64,000 nucleotides of DNA from Plumapathes pennacea (lineage: Eukaryota > Cnidaria > Anthozoa > Antipatharia > Myriopathidae), in NCBI GenBank assembly GCA_964036295.1, contig OZ038465.1:6889667-6953666 (forward strand). The letters are read 5' to 3'. The notes beneath the pieces are model-generated. The model was not told the origin of the DNA. It did not search any database and saw only the letters and a list, made by a program, of their open reading frames with translations. The position numbers and the translations under genes were made by a program. This document shows positions 47,664 to 60,214 of this stretch, one piece after another. How positions within the stretch are numbered: position 1 is the stretch's first letter; every line of letters starts with the position of its first letter.

Positions 47664-50657
47664 CAAGTATCTTAAAGATAATTATTTACCGTTTTTATGC
47701 AATGGTCAACATGCATGTCACCTCTAAGTATCTCTGAAATTGGGGCTTTCTGAATGGTGAACTGTCCTAGCTGTACAAAGAAAAAAACCAGTCATTCAGA
47801 AAATTAATGACACTTCTAATATTAACTTTGAATGTTATCAAAGTCATTCCTTACGTTGTCATGATACCACAGATACATGCATGTCATGTGTACAATGTAT
47901 AAATGCATATATCACATATATTATGTGGAACCAGATGGCACCTCACACAGTACTTCATCCAGAATGAGCTTAATTTGGGTCAAGTGTCATAAACTAGCCA
48001 GGGGGAGGGGGGGGTGGGGGTACTCCCATATATAAGTCATGTAGGTATGTGCCGCTTAGTGTTTTTTAGTCTGAAATAGGGTATCAATTTTGAGCCTTTG
48101 CTCTGGAATGGGGAGGAGATTGTGATATTTGGTCTGAAATAGGGTTGAAAATGAAACATTTTGGTCTGAAGTAGGGTCAAAAATTGCAAATGTTGGTCTG
48201 AAAACAGTTAAAAATTGCACATTTTGGTCTGAAATAGGGCCAAAAATCACAATGTTTGGTCTGAAGTAGGGTAAAGGTTTTCAGTCCCGGGCAGCACACT
48301 CCCACCCACAAATTTTGATAAGTGCCCCCCCCCACCCCCACCCCCCTTTAAACTAGTTACCTAAAAATAATGTCCAACTATATGCAAATGCCAATTAAAC
48401 TATTTTATTTTGTTATCATAAGCAGTTGGTTATAGATATTCTGTAAGGTGCTCTGCTTGCAACCAGTTGATTTTCTATATATGGAGTCATGTGCAAGACT
48501 ATGTCACCTATTCTACATATTGTGGATGAACAATGAACCACCCAATATGATAACCTGTTTATACTCATGAAAAAGTGGTTCAAATTAACTTTGTGACAAG
48601 CATACAGATTCAAGTTTGTAAAACTGGTTCCTTTTGATTTTTATTTTGTCTGAGCTGTGGATCCCATTTCTGATCAACTTCAGTTTTCTCCATCAGTCTC
48701 AGCTCACATAGAATACAGTTCATAGAAATTTGCTATTTTGAACTCAGTTTAATATCTCAAACAGAATCTGATTTCCCTTAAAAATGAACTTGTTTGGTCA
48801 GAGAAATTTCCCTTAGTTGGTAGACCCTGGCAATTGTATCTTGATCCCCCACTATCTCTAACTACTTCTGACTAATTCCCTTGAGAGTTTGAGATAGCAG
48901 GTTTAGGGTTTAGGGGTTTTACCTGATACTGTATACAGTAGTATAGAGAATTTGCCACTTTCTTTTTATGGCAATCAGGCATCACAGGCAACAACATGTA
49001 CAATCAAATGCTTAATTGGAAATCTGTGTTTGCCACTATCAGCGCTAAAACAGTTACCTTTGGGTTTACATTACTTCATAATTTCAGTTTCTTAAAAACT
49101 GAAACATCAGACTTTTCCGACTTAATTTTCAACTTCCGCATGGCTGACTTCATAATATTAATACGTGCACAATGACATGAGTAGTCGCTTATTACTGTTG
49201 ATCACTCAATCAGACTGCACAGAGCATTTCTCGTCGTATTTAAGTATGTCCACACCCTTGGCTCAAGCCGGTTGCAGCCCGGAAGTTTTAAATAAGCTAC
49301 TGTAGTAAAACACGCACTATTAATGAACTATAAATAAGTAAAAGTGGAACGTGTGGTTATCGTATATTCCTGCTGTAATACAATATTCTAGTACGAGTTT
49401 GTTAAAAGTACTATTTTATACTACTTGATCTAATCTTAGTCTCATAATTATTTAGATCAAAGTTGTTGATACCCACCCTTCAAGGTTCCTGCGCCACAAC
49501 GTGAGTCAGTTCCGCATTAATGATATCTCGAACAGACAAGAGCCACGAGTAGCTGTTTTTGGTAGGCTGTAATATTCACTGTCCAGTGGAGATTTCTGCA
49601 GAAGAGTCATATTAACTGCCTTGTTATCCAACTGGCCTGTCCATGCTCATGGATTGGACTATATGGGTCACGAACCTGCATGCATCAAAACATCTACGGC
49701 CAGGTTGAACGAGAGACCTGGAATCTAGTTTACGATGTCTGTACGGTTTCTTCCGGAACTTTCCGAATGTTCCCGACGTGAAATGGCGCGATTTTATCTG
49801 TGGCATGAAATTTTGCGAATTTGGATTTCAGACTTCACTGCTAGGAACAAATTTTTGCGGATCTCGGGCGAATTCCGTTTTTCGGGGGTTTTCTGTATTT
49901 CTTGTACGGTGTATCTTGTTTATTTATACTAATATATAGTCGATTACAACTCCAAAAATTAACACGTGTAGGCTCTTCCTCCGCATTTTCCCAGAGACTG
50001 TTTGTAGATGTTGTAATAATTGTAAGGAAGAAGGTCGTAATATTCCTTGCAGTCAAATTAATTAATTTAGATTCAGTAATATAAATAAAGCAAATTTTCG
50101 CGGACTGATTCAGCTGAAAAAAGAAAGGATCGGCAATTGCTGAGCAAATATTTTCGGATAATATACATTCTGCTTAAAAAAATTTCACCCCCGGCAGCAC
50201 GTCCTAGGGGGCCTGGACCTGGTTGTCTATTCTTAGTAACACCCAGTCCCTGGCGTTAGCGTTTCATGCCATCAGGCACTGGTCAGTCTTCCGTTTTCAC
50301 TCCCCCCCCCCCCCCCCCCCCCCCCCCCTTGATACTCTGTGCACTGACATTATTTGTCATTTTCTCGCTTCTTCTCCTGTACTTTTCTTTGAACCGTGAA
50401 AAGAAATGAAATTTAAAAAGGTATTTGATGCCGAACGCGCACCTAAGCTCCCTCTTAGCTCTTTGAAACTGCCCGTATAAAGATTTGCCTCAAAATAGGA
50501 TATTTTGGTTTCAAATTTGGTCGCACAAGCTCGTAAATCAAATTTTGCAAGGCTGTGGATCATTTGAAGGCCTATAAACACCTGGGTTTACGGAGTACTC
50601 TACTTTTATTCTGATTGAGATTGCCTGGTGCGTTTAGTGTTAATCGTTCTACCGGCT
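47664..50657. other. Intergenic region between ROCO and carboxypeptidase genes
   Basis: No gene is seen. At about 48000-48350 there is a repeat block: G-rich and C-rich ends enclosing five or six imperfect copies of a unit of about 35 bp with TTTGGTCTGAAATAGGG. It shares its GGGGTACTCCCAT and TATGTGCCGC start with 51680-51730. A homopolymer of about 28 C lies at 50302-50328. The promoter of the ROCO gene should lie just above 47664; no motif is distinctive. Confidence 0.7.
48000..48350. repeat. Repeat block with tandem TTTGGTCTGAAATAGGG units
   Basis: Five to six imperfect units of about 35 bp are bracketed by G-runs on the left and C-runs on the right. The left bracket GGGGTACTCCCAT and following TATGTGCCGC recur at 51680-51730, so this is a dispersed family, probably a non-autonomous transposon. 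Confidence 0.7.
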
Positions 50658-53600
50658 TTAAACTTTCATGGCAGCTACCAATGCTAGGATCCCGTGGAGT
50701 ATCTCGAGTCCTGTGGGTACAATCTGAGAGCTTGGTAGAAGAAACCCGTGTGTCCCTTTGTCGCGCAGTTCAACGGCAAATGAATACTTGATGCCCAGTG
50801 AGCCGTAAGTGTAGTCCTTACTTCCCCCAGAATTTTGATCTGCAATTCAGCATACAGTAAATAGAGATTATTATATACATACTGAGACATACTCACGAAA
50901 AAGCCATATCGTAAAATTTCGTACGCAAATGAGTTCTAGCCAATGAGAGGCCGCGAACGACGCTTTTCACACGTGAAAAAAATCGTTCGTCCAATCACAA
51001 GCTGCGAACGACGATTTTTCACTACTTTTAAAGGGTTTCCCGGTCCCATCATAAATGTCTCAGTATGTATATAATAAACAGAAAACATCATGGAAAGTGC
51101 TTTGTACAGTTTTTATTCACTCGTTGTTTCGTATCATAAAACTCACTCGCTCGCAAAGCCTCGCTCGTTCGTTTTATGATACTTCACAACTCGTGAATAA
51201 AAACCGTACGCGCGCACTTTCCATGAAGTAATCTCTATTTACTTCATGGAAAGTGCGCGCGTACGGTTTTTATTCACGAGTTGTGAAGTATCATAAAACG
51301 AACGAGCGAGGCTTTGCGAGCGAGTGAGTTTTATGATACGGAACAACGAGTGAATAAAAACTGTACAAAGCACTTTCCATGATGTTTTCTGTTTATTATA
51401 TAAATACTGAGACATTTATCATGGGACCGGGAAACCCTTTAACAGTAATGAAAAATCGTCGTTCGCAGCTTGTGATTGGACGAACTGACTTTTAAAACGT
51501 GTGAAAAGCGTCGTTCGCGGCCTCTCATTGGCTAGAACTCATTTGCGTACGAAATTTTACGATATGGCTTTTTCGTGAGTATGTCTCAGTATGTATATAA
51601 TAAAACATAAATATTTACTTCATCATCTGGAGAGCCCTTGGGGTGAAAAACAGGCTCGACGAAAGCGCCTCCCCCCTGGGAGGGGGGGGGGGTACTCCCA
51701 TACATAAGTCATATAGGTATGTGCCGCCCCAAAGGGTATACCCACACGTATTAGGGAGTACTCCCCGGGGGGGAGGCAAGCACAAGCACAAACACAAAGA
51801 ATAAAATATTTCGATCCTTGCGCTTGCGTCGAACCTGTTTACACATAAACTAAGGACTCTTGCCAGTGAAAACTCAGACTTTACCGCTATATTTACTGTT
51901 CTTGTTATTAAAGTTTCCGCCTTTACGACAAACTTGAAAAAAGCTACCTCGTCTAAACCCCCTGACTCAACGGATAAAGAAAACATCCAAACTGCTTTGA
52001 GCACAGATTGCAGAGATATTTCGCTCCTTGTTCGGACCCGTATAGCGCACCTGTTGCGCGCCCGCAATTAAGTCGTCCTGTGGTATCCTTCATCTAGCTA
52101 CAGTATATATGGTCTTACATAGTGGAAAACGAGCGAACCGAAACCTACATATGATGACAGATGATGGTCCATATCTGTAGACTGTGTTGAAGCCGGCCTT
52201 TTGAATCGCTTTCACAGCGATTTTACTTACTCTTATCTGAAAGGAATAGAAAACAATGACTATGAAAAAGAAAATATTCGATAGCGGGTAGTCCCTGATC
52301 TAACCTGCAAGCGAATCGGCGAACTCTCCCCTAAGAAGCAAGGATGTTCTGCGTGATCACCCGTCGATCCAAGTACTGGCCCCGTCCGACCGGTATTAAC
52401 TCTTTTTATCGGCACCATAACTTGTATATGTACAGCAGATAGCATAAAGAAATGAGCCCGATTAACTTACAACTTTTTAACAATTTGCAAAAACAAACTA
52501 TTCCCGTATTTCACGGGAGTCCCACTAAATAACTGTATGATAACTGCATGATTAGCATATTATAGTAAAAAAGATCTGCGGGAAGGACCCCAATAATTCT
52601 ACAAAAACTATATAACTGTTGCCTCAAATTTTGTGTTCTTTTTTAGTCTATTTTGGCAAATCAGTTTTGACAGCGAAAAGAGCTAATTCAGCCCATAATT
52701 AATCCTTTAACTCCCAAGCTCAAAATGAAGATTCTCTCAAGCTTTTGAGAAGAAAATGTATATATAAGTGAGAATTGATAGTTCAATCAGCTTCCATCTA
52801 ACTAAGCTATCAGAGGCCAGATTCTCCTTAGTGTATAATATATCTCTGGCGAGAAACTGAAGGAGAAAATTGACGTTGATCACTCTTAATTGTGGTACAG
52901 TACCAGCTCCTCGTTGTCATTGGTTGGCATTTGTGTGTAACCCCAGGGGATCATCCAGAGTTGACTGTAAGAGTGTACATCCATGTACCCAGCAACTCTG
53001 CTTCCTTCCGACTTCAAATAGTTGGCAACATTTAAAATCTCTACTTCAGAGAAAGGATGCGTCCCGCGGTAGGAGTTGCTACAAGGATCGCTACTTGCTC
53101 CAGGCACTACAAAGAACCAGCCGGGATCATGTTACTTGGACGAAGAAACATTGCCACATTAGTATATTACAGTTTACCCTGGTAACTATATTCAAAAGTA
53201 AATGATTGAAAATGGTTCTTTACTGACGTCCCCACTTGTAGTCCCAGTTCCTGTTTGGATCGGTTCCAACACAGTTGCTGTTCATGTTGGGCTTGCGTGT
53301 TTTTCTCCAAAAGCGATGCTACGGCAAGAAACGACAATAATAGTAACGATGACGCCGACTAACAATAACGACAACGAAGATCGAATAGTGTATCGATGGT
53401 AATAACGATATCAGTAGCGATAATGATAACGACAACGATACTATGATCGACTATACGAGGAGGCTCTGCCCGAAAGGGGTCCCTTTTCAAGCCTCGGGTG
53501 TACGTAAACAATGGCATAGAAAAACGAAAGCTTTGTGGTATTTTCAAAGGTCTGTAAGAACAGCTGGCCAAAAGATATCGCATTGCCATTTCACAGAGCC

Positions 53601-55896
53601 TTCTAAAACTCGTAGCTCGATAGAGCGAATTGCATGCGGTTTTTCTAGACGTTTTCCGGTTCAAGAGTATAAAAGGGGGGCAATTTGCACCCCAGAATGG
53701 TATTTGGAAGGGTAAGGGATTGAAAGCCTGGGAGGAGCCTCCCAGTATAAAAAATCTTCAAGTCCCTCCACTCCGCGCGGGCTATACACACATGATAATG
53801 ATGATATGATGACAGCCACGAAAATGATAATAACCTATTAGTAATAAAATAAAAAGCAAAGACGATAACAAAACGACACAGAGTCAAAATATCACTTACA
53901 GACTTCCATGTGTATACATAACCATCAACGTTCAGTACAGGTAGGACAACAAAATCCATCTTGTCGAGCATAGCGGTTACGCCAGGTTCTTTGCCATATC
54001 TGGAGACTATCTGAAAAGTTTTGAAAAACAGAGAGAATAAAACAGAGTAGAGAATAGAAAGAAACAGAAACTCACATCATAAAGAGACCAAGACAGAGGT
54101 AGAAGTAGCTTCCTGCTGCGCAGACTTTCGCAGAGACGAAGATAGAGAGACCGATATCAGATAAAGGCAGCTGAGTAGTGACCAAGGATTGTATCAGAAG
54201 GAGTTAAAACGCCGATACCTGTTCATCAGGTCATACCTGTTTAACGATGTACATACATGTCGCCGGAGACACCCATTCCCGCGCGTGAATTCCACAGTTC
54301 ATGAAGAACAAAGGTTTGTTGGGGCGAGGCCGACCTCGAAGCTAAAAACAACCAAGACAAAGTTACAAGCAAAATATACCGTAAATTCTCTAATAAGGAA
54401 GACTAGGGAATAACTCAAAGGCTATATTTATCTCATCACGGAGAGTGCTGTACTCTGAACCTCGTGCGCCTCTAACCGGTTCTAACCGGTTCTAACTAGT
54501 TAAGCTTAGTAACCGTGTGTCCTACTACAAAGAGAAAGAAGGGGAGAGGGGGCGTACTGTTGTTTTAACTTAGAAATTACACGACTACTTCATGATCACT
54601 TGTTTTAGCATGATATGGTTATCATGAATCTTCCGAGGGGACACCCGTTCACTCGCTGTGAGGGCTGAAATGAACAGTCTAGAAGTATTCGATTCGGCTC
54701 GCTCTCAGCCAATCATAACAACTTATACTCGGTTATACCCGAAGTTTGTTGGCGAAGCCTCACCTGCACGGCGTATTGAAGTCTCCGTTCATAGGACCAG
54801 CCAATACTGAACAGGGATACCATACGCGAGTATTGGTTTGCAATGTTCTTCAACTCCTGCTCGATCTACACAAGGAATGGACATGTCAAACTGAATTAGA
54901 ACAACGATCCAAAACATCATACAAACTTGGCGCTCTCAGTACCTCTGTGGTGACTGCTACGTGTTACCTCGTTCAATGGATGGTAATGACTGTACCAACT
55001 AGCCGGCGCCTGAATTCCCGCAATGTGGGACCTCTTTTCTCTTCTCAGTGCTGCTTCGACATCCGCAATAGCGATACTGAATTCTAAGCCAGCTGTCTTG
55101 AGGAGCCGGGCAAGTTTGGCGTAAGCCACATCCGTAACGTGTATATCCACTGCACTACCTCGAATGGCGGCGTGACTCCAAAAATCTACCTAAAGTTATA
55201 AAGTCAAGAAGTACAACTAGTGAATACAGGCTGGCGACCCTCCACGTGAGAACGTCTTTCGTGGGTCCAGTTTTCTGTCCTCAGCCAGACGCTCCTTGTT
55301 GAGGGCCGAGTAAGTTAATCAGAGAAGCATGGCAGTGCATGTACTGAAGTATGTAAAATGCTTACCTCCTCGTGGTCTTGTAATTTCTGTAAGAATTGGG
55401 CGTCTGCTTCTGTATCCGGAACAACACGAATCACCCGATTTCTAAAAGAAAATAGTAAAAAAAAAAAAAAAACGAGAAGAACGAGAGAACGTGCTCGAAT
55501 TTCAGTTTAATTTCTATATGCGGACCACTCGTATCTTCCCTGGTTTACCAGTTTTGTTTGCCCGTCGAACTCAGAGAATTTAAAACATTAGCATGTCTGG
55601 CTATTTTGTGCTCACGAGGAAGTTAAACTGTAAGACGGAGTGGCGCTTCTGGAAAAAACGTTACAAGGGTTTCGAGCGGCAAGAGTTGATTCTACGCCTA
55701 TTTGACACGACAAGAACGGACTCAAGAAGGAAGACTTTGGCCATGTACATACTGAAAGTCGTAGAAATTCCATATATCAATCGAAGAAAAAAAAAACCAA
55801 AACAGTACACGGAAAGAAACAAACGGCATACCCTGTGATGACATTCAACATCAATAGGAGTGCAGTCAGACCAAACTGCAGGAAGTGTAGTTCCAT
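50658..55896 (-). CDS. Secreted M14A metallocarboxypeptidase, complete prepro-enzyme
   Basis: Ten exons join in frame for 414 residues: 55832-55896, 55366-55441, 54968-55189, 54764-54865, 54237-54341, 53900-54010, 53228-53318, 52904-53106, 52149-52236, 50658-50839. Residues 1-22 ([20 protein letters not shown]) are a signal peptide; an activation propeptide follows to about residue 110. The enzyme removes single C-terminal amino acids. Zinc ligands His69 and Glu72 are in [11 protein letters not shown] and His196 in [10 protein letters not shown]; substrate-binding Arg127 is in FWRKTR, Asn144-Arg145 in DPNRNW, Tyr248 is rebuilt across the last intron, and catalytic Glu270 is in VELRDKG (bovine CPA numbering). 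Residue 255 is Lys, not Ile (CPA) or Asp (CPB), suggesting preference for acidic C-terminal residues. The donor after exon 7 is GTCAGT, usable but weak. Confidence 0.94.
50868..51603. mobile_element. Large palindromic element in the last carboxypeptidase intron
   Basis: A near-perfect inverted repeat of 736 bp has arms of about 360 bp. The ends are TTATTATATACATACTGAGA and its reverse complement; the arms meet at about 51235 in GAAGTAA/TTACTTC. It encodes nothing. Its edge is only 29 bp from the 3' splice site of the last coding exon (50839). The transposon type is uncertain, as no clear target duplication is visible. Confidence 0.85.
51665..51780. repeat. G-rich bracketed dispersed repeat
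   Basis: GGGGGGGTACTCCCATACA followed by TATGTGCCGC matches the left bracket of the block at 48000-48350. It ends in AGTACTCCCCGGGGGGGAGG. It lies in the penultimate carboxypeptidase intron region and has no coding potential. Confidence 0.65.
52705..52893 (+). mobile_element. CCCTTTC-family MITE next to a carboxypeptidase splice donor
   Basis: It begins near CCTTTAACTCCCAAGCTC and ends near GATCACTCTTAA. Its end lies about 10 bp from the donor of exon 52904-53106. Relatives are at 2961, 17420, 23440 and 27206. Confidence 0.7.
53330..53450. repeat. Intronic AAC/GATAAC-rich simple repeat
   Basis: This is an imperfect microsatellite of AACGA, GATAAC and similar units inside the carboxypeptidase intron between exons 53228-53318 and 53900-54010. 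Confidence 0.6.
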
Positions 55897-57010
55897 GGCG
55901 GGAAACAAATCTGAACAATACCTCCCTCACTCCAGATCTCCGAAAACGGTTCTGGAGAAAACAAGTGAATGACAAAAGGTTATTTCGCACTTAGAATACT
56001 CATCATCTGAACATTAAGTGATTCAGTGCTGTTTTCTCTACGCTGTCCAATATATCTCTCAGGGAAATAAAGAGAGAAGTTACGATTTAATCACTCGTGT
56101 ACGGTGGATCACAGTACAGGTTCGACTGTAACGCTTTATTTCCATAGTATAAACAGGTGATGAAATATGGTCAGCCACTACGAACAAAGAAGCGGGCGAT
56201 AAATCTTTTCTGTACCTCAATCTCAGGTTTATATAAGCTAAGTCAACTTTCAAACCTTTTTGTTCTTGCGCAAATAAATAAAACAATACCGCATGTTTTG
56301 TTCAGTCGTTTATTTATCCAGGGAATAAATCATAATTTAATGACCTCACATTATTCTGAGTCTCACTGAGATATCTTGTAAAGCCGGACATGAATACATA
56401 ATTATTTTTTTCTCTCGCATTTGCGGTTTAAAACACGCTTTTCAAAACAAATCATATTTAATTCGATAAGATTATTTAATTTTCTAGCATTTATTGTGCT
56501 GTATACTATGAACTCAGCACTGATAAATTGTCTTGTGTAGGTGAATAATTAGTAATTGGGAGAAGAGCGTTTTGAAGTCTTAACATCTGAAGCAAATGTT
56601 TGTGGGCGGCCAACTGCTGATAATGTACTATGTACTCATAGTGCGAGGACGACTCTCACCTGAAACTTAGTTCATGCCTCCGTTTTCCTTCAGCTGGATC
56701 AAGTTTCGTGTACAGACAATAGTCAAACATTCTGATGATCTGGCACTAAGCATTCGTTTCCACTTGCTATACTCTCATATTTACTTCATCATGCATGCAT
56801 GTGCACGCAGACATTCGATGAGTACCTCACGGAGTTTACAAAGCTTCGCATTTTGCATGTACGACATGCAGTCAACTTTAAATGGTTCTGACACTCGAAA
56901 TATAATCGACTGCAAATAAAACATTTTGCATAATAGTTTTCTGGGCAGTTATTTCAGATGCGAAACTGAGTGAGTTTGCCGGTATTCGTGCACCGCCTTC
57001 GTCGGAGTAA
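55897..57010. other. Upstream region of the carboxypeptidase gene
   Basis: This is the 5' flank of the carboxypeptidase start codon. No TATA box or recognisable site stands out, and the frames on both strands are short and unlike any protein I know. Confidence 0.6.
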
Positions 57011-57241
57011 AGCTGGTGTTACACTGGTCGATTTGCAACGACGATTTGCAACGATGCGATGTTGCGCTAAAAATCGTTCGGGTGTAACACCCCATTGCGA
57101 ACGATTTTTCGCGATGTTTGCAGTGCTGCAACGCGTTGCAAGTTTTTGAAGGCGATTCAAAAACTTGCAACACCGTTGCGTGAATTTGAAGCAAATCGGC
57201 GTTGCAAATCGTCGTTGCAAATTGACCAGTGTAACACCACC
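57011..57241. mobile_element. TTAA-flanked MITE (GGTGTTACACTGGTC family), copy 2
   Basis: It has the same ends as 21706-21923 (AGCTGGTGTTACACTGGTC and CAGTGTAACACCACC) with the interior inverted. TTAA follows on the right (57242-57245); the left copy of the target site has decayed to GTAA. Confidence 0.85.
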
Positions 57242-59221
57242 TTAAAGCACTTGAACGTGCGCAAGTCAGACGTTGATTGACGTGCTTCAACTATTTATTA
57301 AACAGTAAAAACAACAACAAAAAGACAGGGGAAGAGGGATAGCGAGAGAGCTACAAAACTTGCATGCAATTTTTTCAGAAAACGCTCACTTTCAGGATAA
57401 TCTCATGCAGAATCACATGTGAAACGGCTTCAGAAAACGTTCCCCGGAAGTATAACGACGGTCTCGATATGCAATGTTTAATATTTCATACAGAGAGTGG
57501 CGACAAGTAAGAGCGAACCATCGAATAATACATGACACTTCTTGCCGGAAATTGTGCTCAAAACCGCTGATCAATTGCTGATCAACAGCCAATAACTCGT
57601 CCCCAATCTCTACTTCGGCATGTTTGCTTTCCGGATGTGTTTTCGCAGTTCTAAATGTGTCAAATATATTTAATCTGTGTTTAATTTTCTCTTTACTTCT
57701 CTTGTGCTCCTCCTTTTCGACCCCAGATTATTATTTGTGGAAGAGTAATGGGTTGCAAGCCTGGGCAGAGCCTCTTCAAGTGCTCCCGGGTCTTTCCCGA
57801 GCCGTTAAATAAGTTACCACCTGATCGTACCCATTTTTGGTTGCTCTCTCATAGTGCAACTTTCTGGAGGTCACTGGCTGGCCGTGGAATTCAGAAAAAT
57901 CAAAACAAATGGCTAGCCATACGCCAGGAAAGCGTCTGAAGACGAAAAAACGGTTTTACTACAATATGTTTGATGAATGAGGCAGAATTAGGCCTGAATT
58001 CTTCGAAACTGTACTTAAGGCCTTTGTTTCCAACTGATGCTTTGACAAACACCAACAGATGAGAAGCTGGTGTGATAACATAATGTTCTCGTAAATATCG
58101 TTCCGATTTTAAAAGAAAATACTTAAAATACATATACAGTGTCGTGTCAGACCCACCAAATGCCCATAATTTGTATCTGGTTGGATTTTCTAGCTGGAGG
58201 TTCGCATACAGGGTCTTTTGGTCGCATTGTAAAAATGACGATTGCTACTAGTGATAGTGAAGGTGTAATTTTGTTTGAGCAGCGGAAAACTGAATACTGA
58301 ACACTTCAAATTGTGCGAGAAAGTGAGCTTTCAGTGATGGATCAAACAAATCTGGTTACGGATGTGAGCTCAGGAGAGCGAGCCGAGCCAGGAGATTCAG
58401 GCCGCGAATAGTGCAACTTTATCCAAAACTGCTGCGGTGTTGTTTTGAGTTCCACCAACAGGTCCTAGCTTTGAAAAGACGTGACAACCTGACTCTGCCA
58501 CGTTGAAATGATATGACAAAATATACATATGAACAGTTTCCTGTTCGTATTATTTATCTATTTATCAAGAATCTGTAAAACAAAGGATCGTGAAAACCTG
58601 CCTAAGTCATACCAGAGAAGAGGACGAACTCCACTGATCAAAAACTGATATTCCAATCGCACATATATGTTAACTTAACCTCTGTTACCCAAGACTTACA
58701 GCACTTTCCTCGTTCCGGAAAGGTATCTGAGCTGACAAGAGCACGTTTGAAGCCAACACAGCAACAGAGGAAATTGGTCCGACAGAAGAATTCTCACGAG
58801 TAACCACGAGTCACCACACGGCAAATAACAAATACTCTCTTAGTATTCAATTAACAGCGGTTACTCGTGGTTACTCGTGGTCCCCTCCGTACATTCACAG
58901 CAAATCCTTTTCTTGTTGAACTCAAGTGAAGTGTTTTGCGAAGCATTTCAAACAAGTGAGCGTTTAAGCGTTCTTTTTCGGAATTTTGCGTGTAAAATTG
59001 AAATATTCGGAAATTGTTGTTAAGCGACAATAATTACGCTATTTCCTCTTTTACTGTGGGAAACTTTTGAAGACAAATTTAGATGGCTCCCTTTTCCTAC
59101 ATATGGCATTTTCCCCATTTTTTTTCTCATAGGAAAACATTTCAACCTTCGATCATGTACGCAGCGTAAAAAAACTGAGCCGTTTAATTACCGGCAGTTA
59201 CCCAATCAATCCAAGACTCAA
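57242..59221. other. Intergenic, no gene recognised
   Basis: About 2 kb without a credible coding region. At about 58797-58885 short GGTTACTCGTGG/CCACGAGT motifs occur in both orientations. They are related to, but outside, the decamer arms of the foldback element that starts at 59232. Confidence 0.65.
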
Positions 59222-59250
59222 TGATTTTCACGATAGTGACTAAAAGAACA

Positions 59251-59390
59251 CACGAGTGACCACGAGTGACCACGAGTGACCACGAATGACCACGAGTGAC
59301 CACGAGTGACCACAAGTGACCACGAGTGACCACGAGTGACCACGAATGACCACGAGTGAATACGAGTGACCATGAGTGACCATGAGTCAA
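59251..59390. repeat. Tandem decamer array, left arm
   Basis: About 14 copies of CACGAGTGAC with G/A variants in each unit (CACGAATGAC, CACAAGTGAC). The variant order partly mirrors that of the right arm. Confidence 0.9.
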
Positions 59391-60214
59391 AATAAGCTCC
59401 TCATGTGACTGTGACGTCATTTTAATATCATTTAAATATAAAATGTAAAATCACTCGCTCGTGAAGTGTAAAACAAAATCTTTGAAGAAAACGCCGACCA
59501 CAAGGCGTAAAGTATTAATAGCGTGACAGTGACGTCATTACCAACTCACTGCAGAACAGTCTACAAACGACCAGGACCCAGTTGTTCAAAGAGCGGATAG
59601 CGCTATCCACAGGAGAAATTCTTATCCAGTTGATACTATAAGGCTAAATTTTAACACTTATCCACTATTCACACTTTGAACAACTGGCCCCAAGAGTTAA
59701 ATTTTAATTTAAGGACTTAAAAGTCCTTCGCGTGACTGTGACATCAATTTTATTGATATACTGTTTTAAACATAAGCTGTAATATGACCGGCTTATCGGG
59801 TGTCCCCGAGTCTGGAAAGTTTTAATAAATACAATCGACTGCCGGGACTTTGCTGTGCAGCATTTGGTAGTGATTCAGAATCATCACTTTCGGCGTCTGA
59901 CTGCAGCACCTTTCTCACGTTTCTGTTCAGTTACTGAAATTCTGTTCTTCCGCCGGTTCCCTATTTACTTTCCACGTCGCCGATAGTAATAACCTCCACG
60001 TCCTTCACTCCAGTGTTAGGTCTTTTCGTTGTTTTACTTTGGTCGTACTTTTTCGGAGTAAAATCTTTCCGTTTTTTTTATCCGGACTTCCATGGCAAGA
60101 GGACCAGAAATGCAAATTTTTTTGACGTCTCAGCAGCCTTATCTCTGCGATCAGCCAATCATATGTAGGTTCCCACGCCATGTAAATTTAGTGAGCAATT
60201 CCCACGACTTAATT

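Noticed and set aside
47661-47666. TTG at 47664-47666 as the ROCO start
   Set aside because: Animal translation would begin at ATG. The first ATG in frame is at 47661-47663.
52260-52445. Possible degraded carboxypeptidase exon
   Set aside because: A weak resemblance to the YxSDGAS stretch came with stop codons. Proper exons with correct phase were then found at 52149-52236 and 50658-50839, so this is intron.
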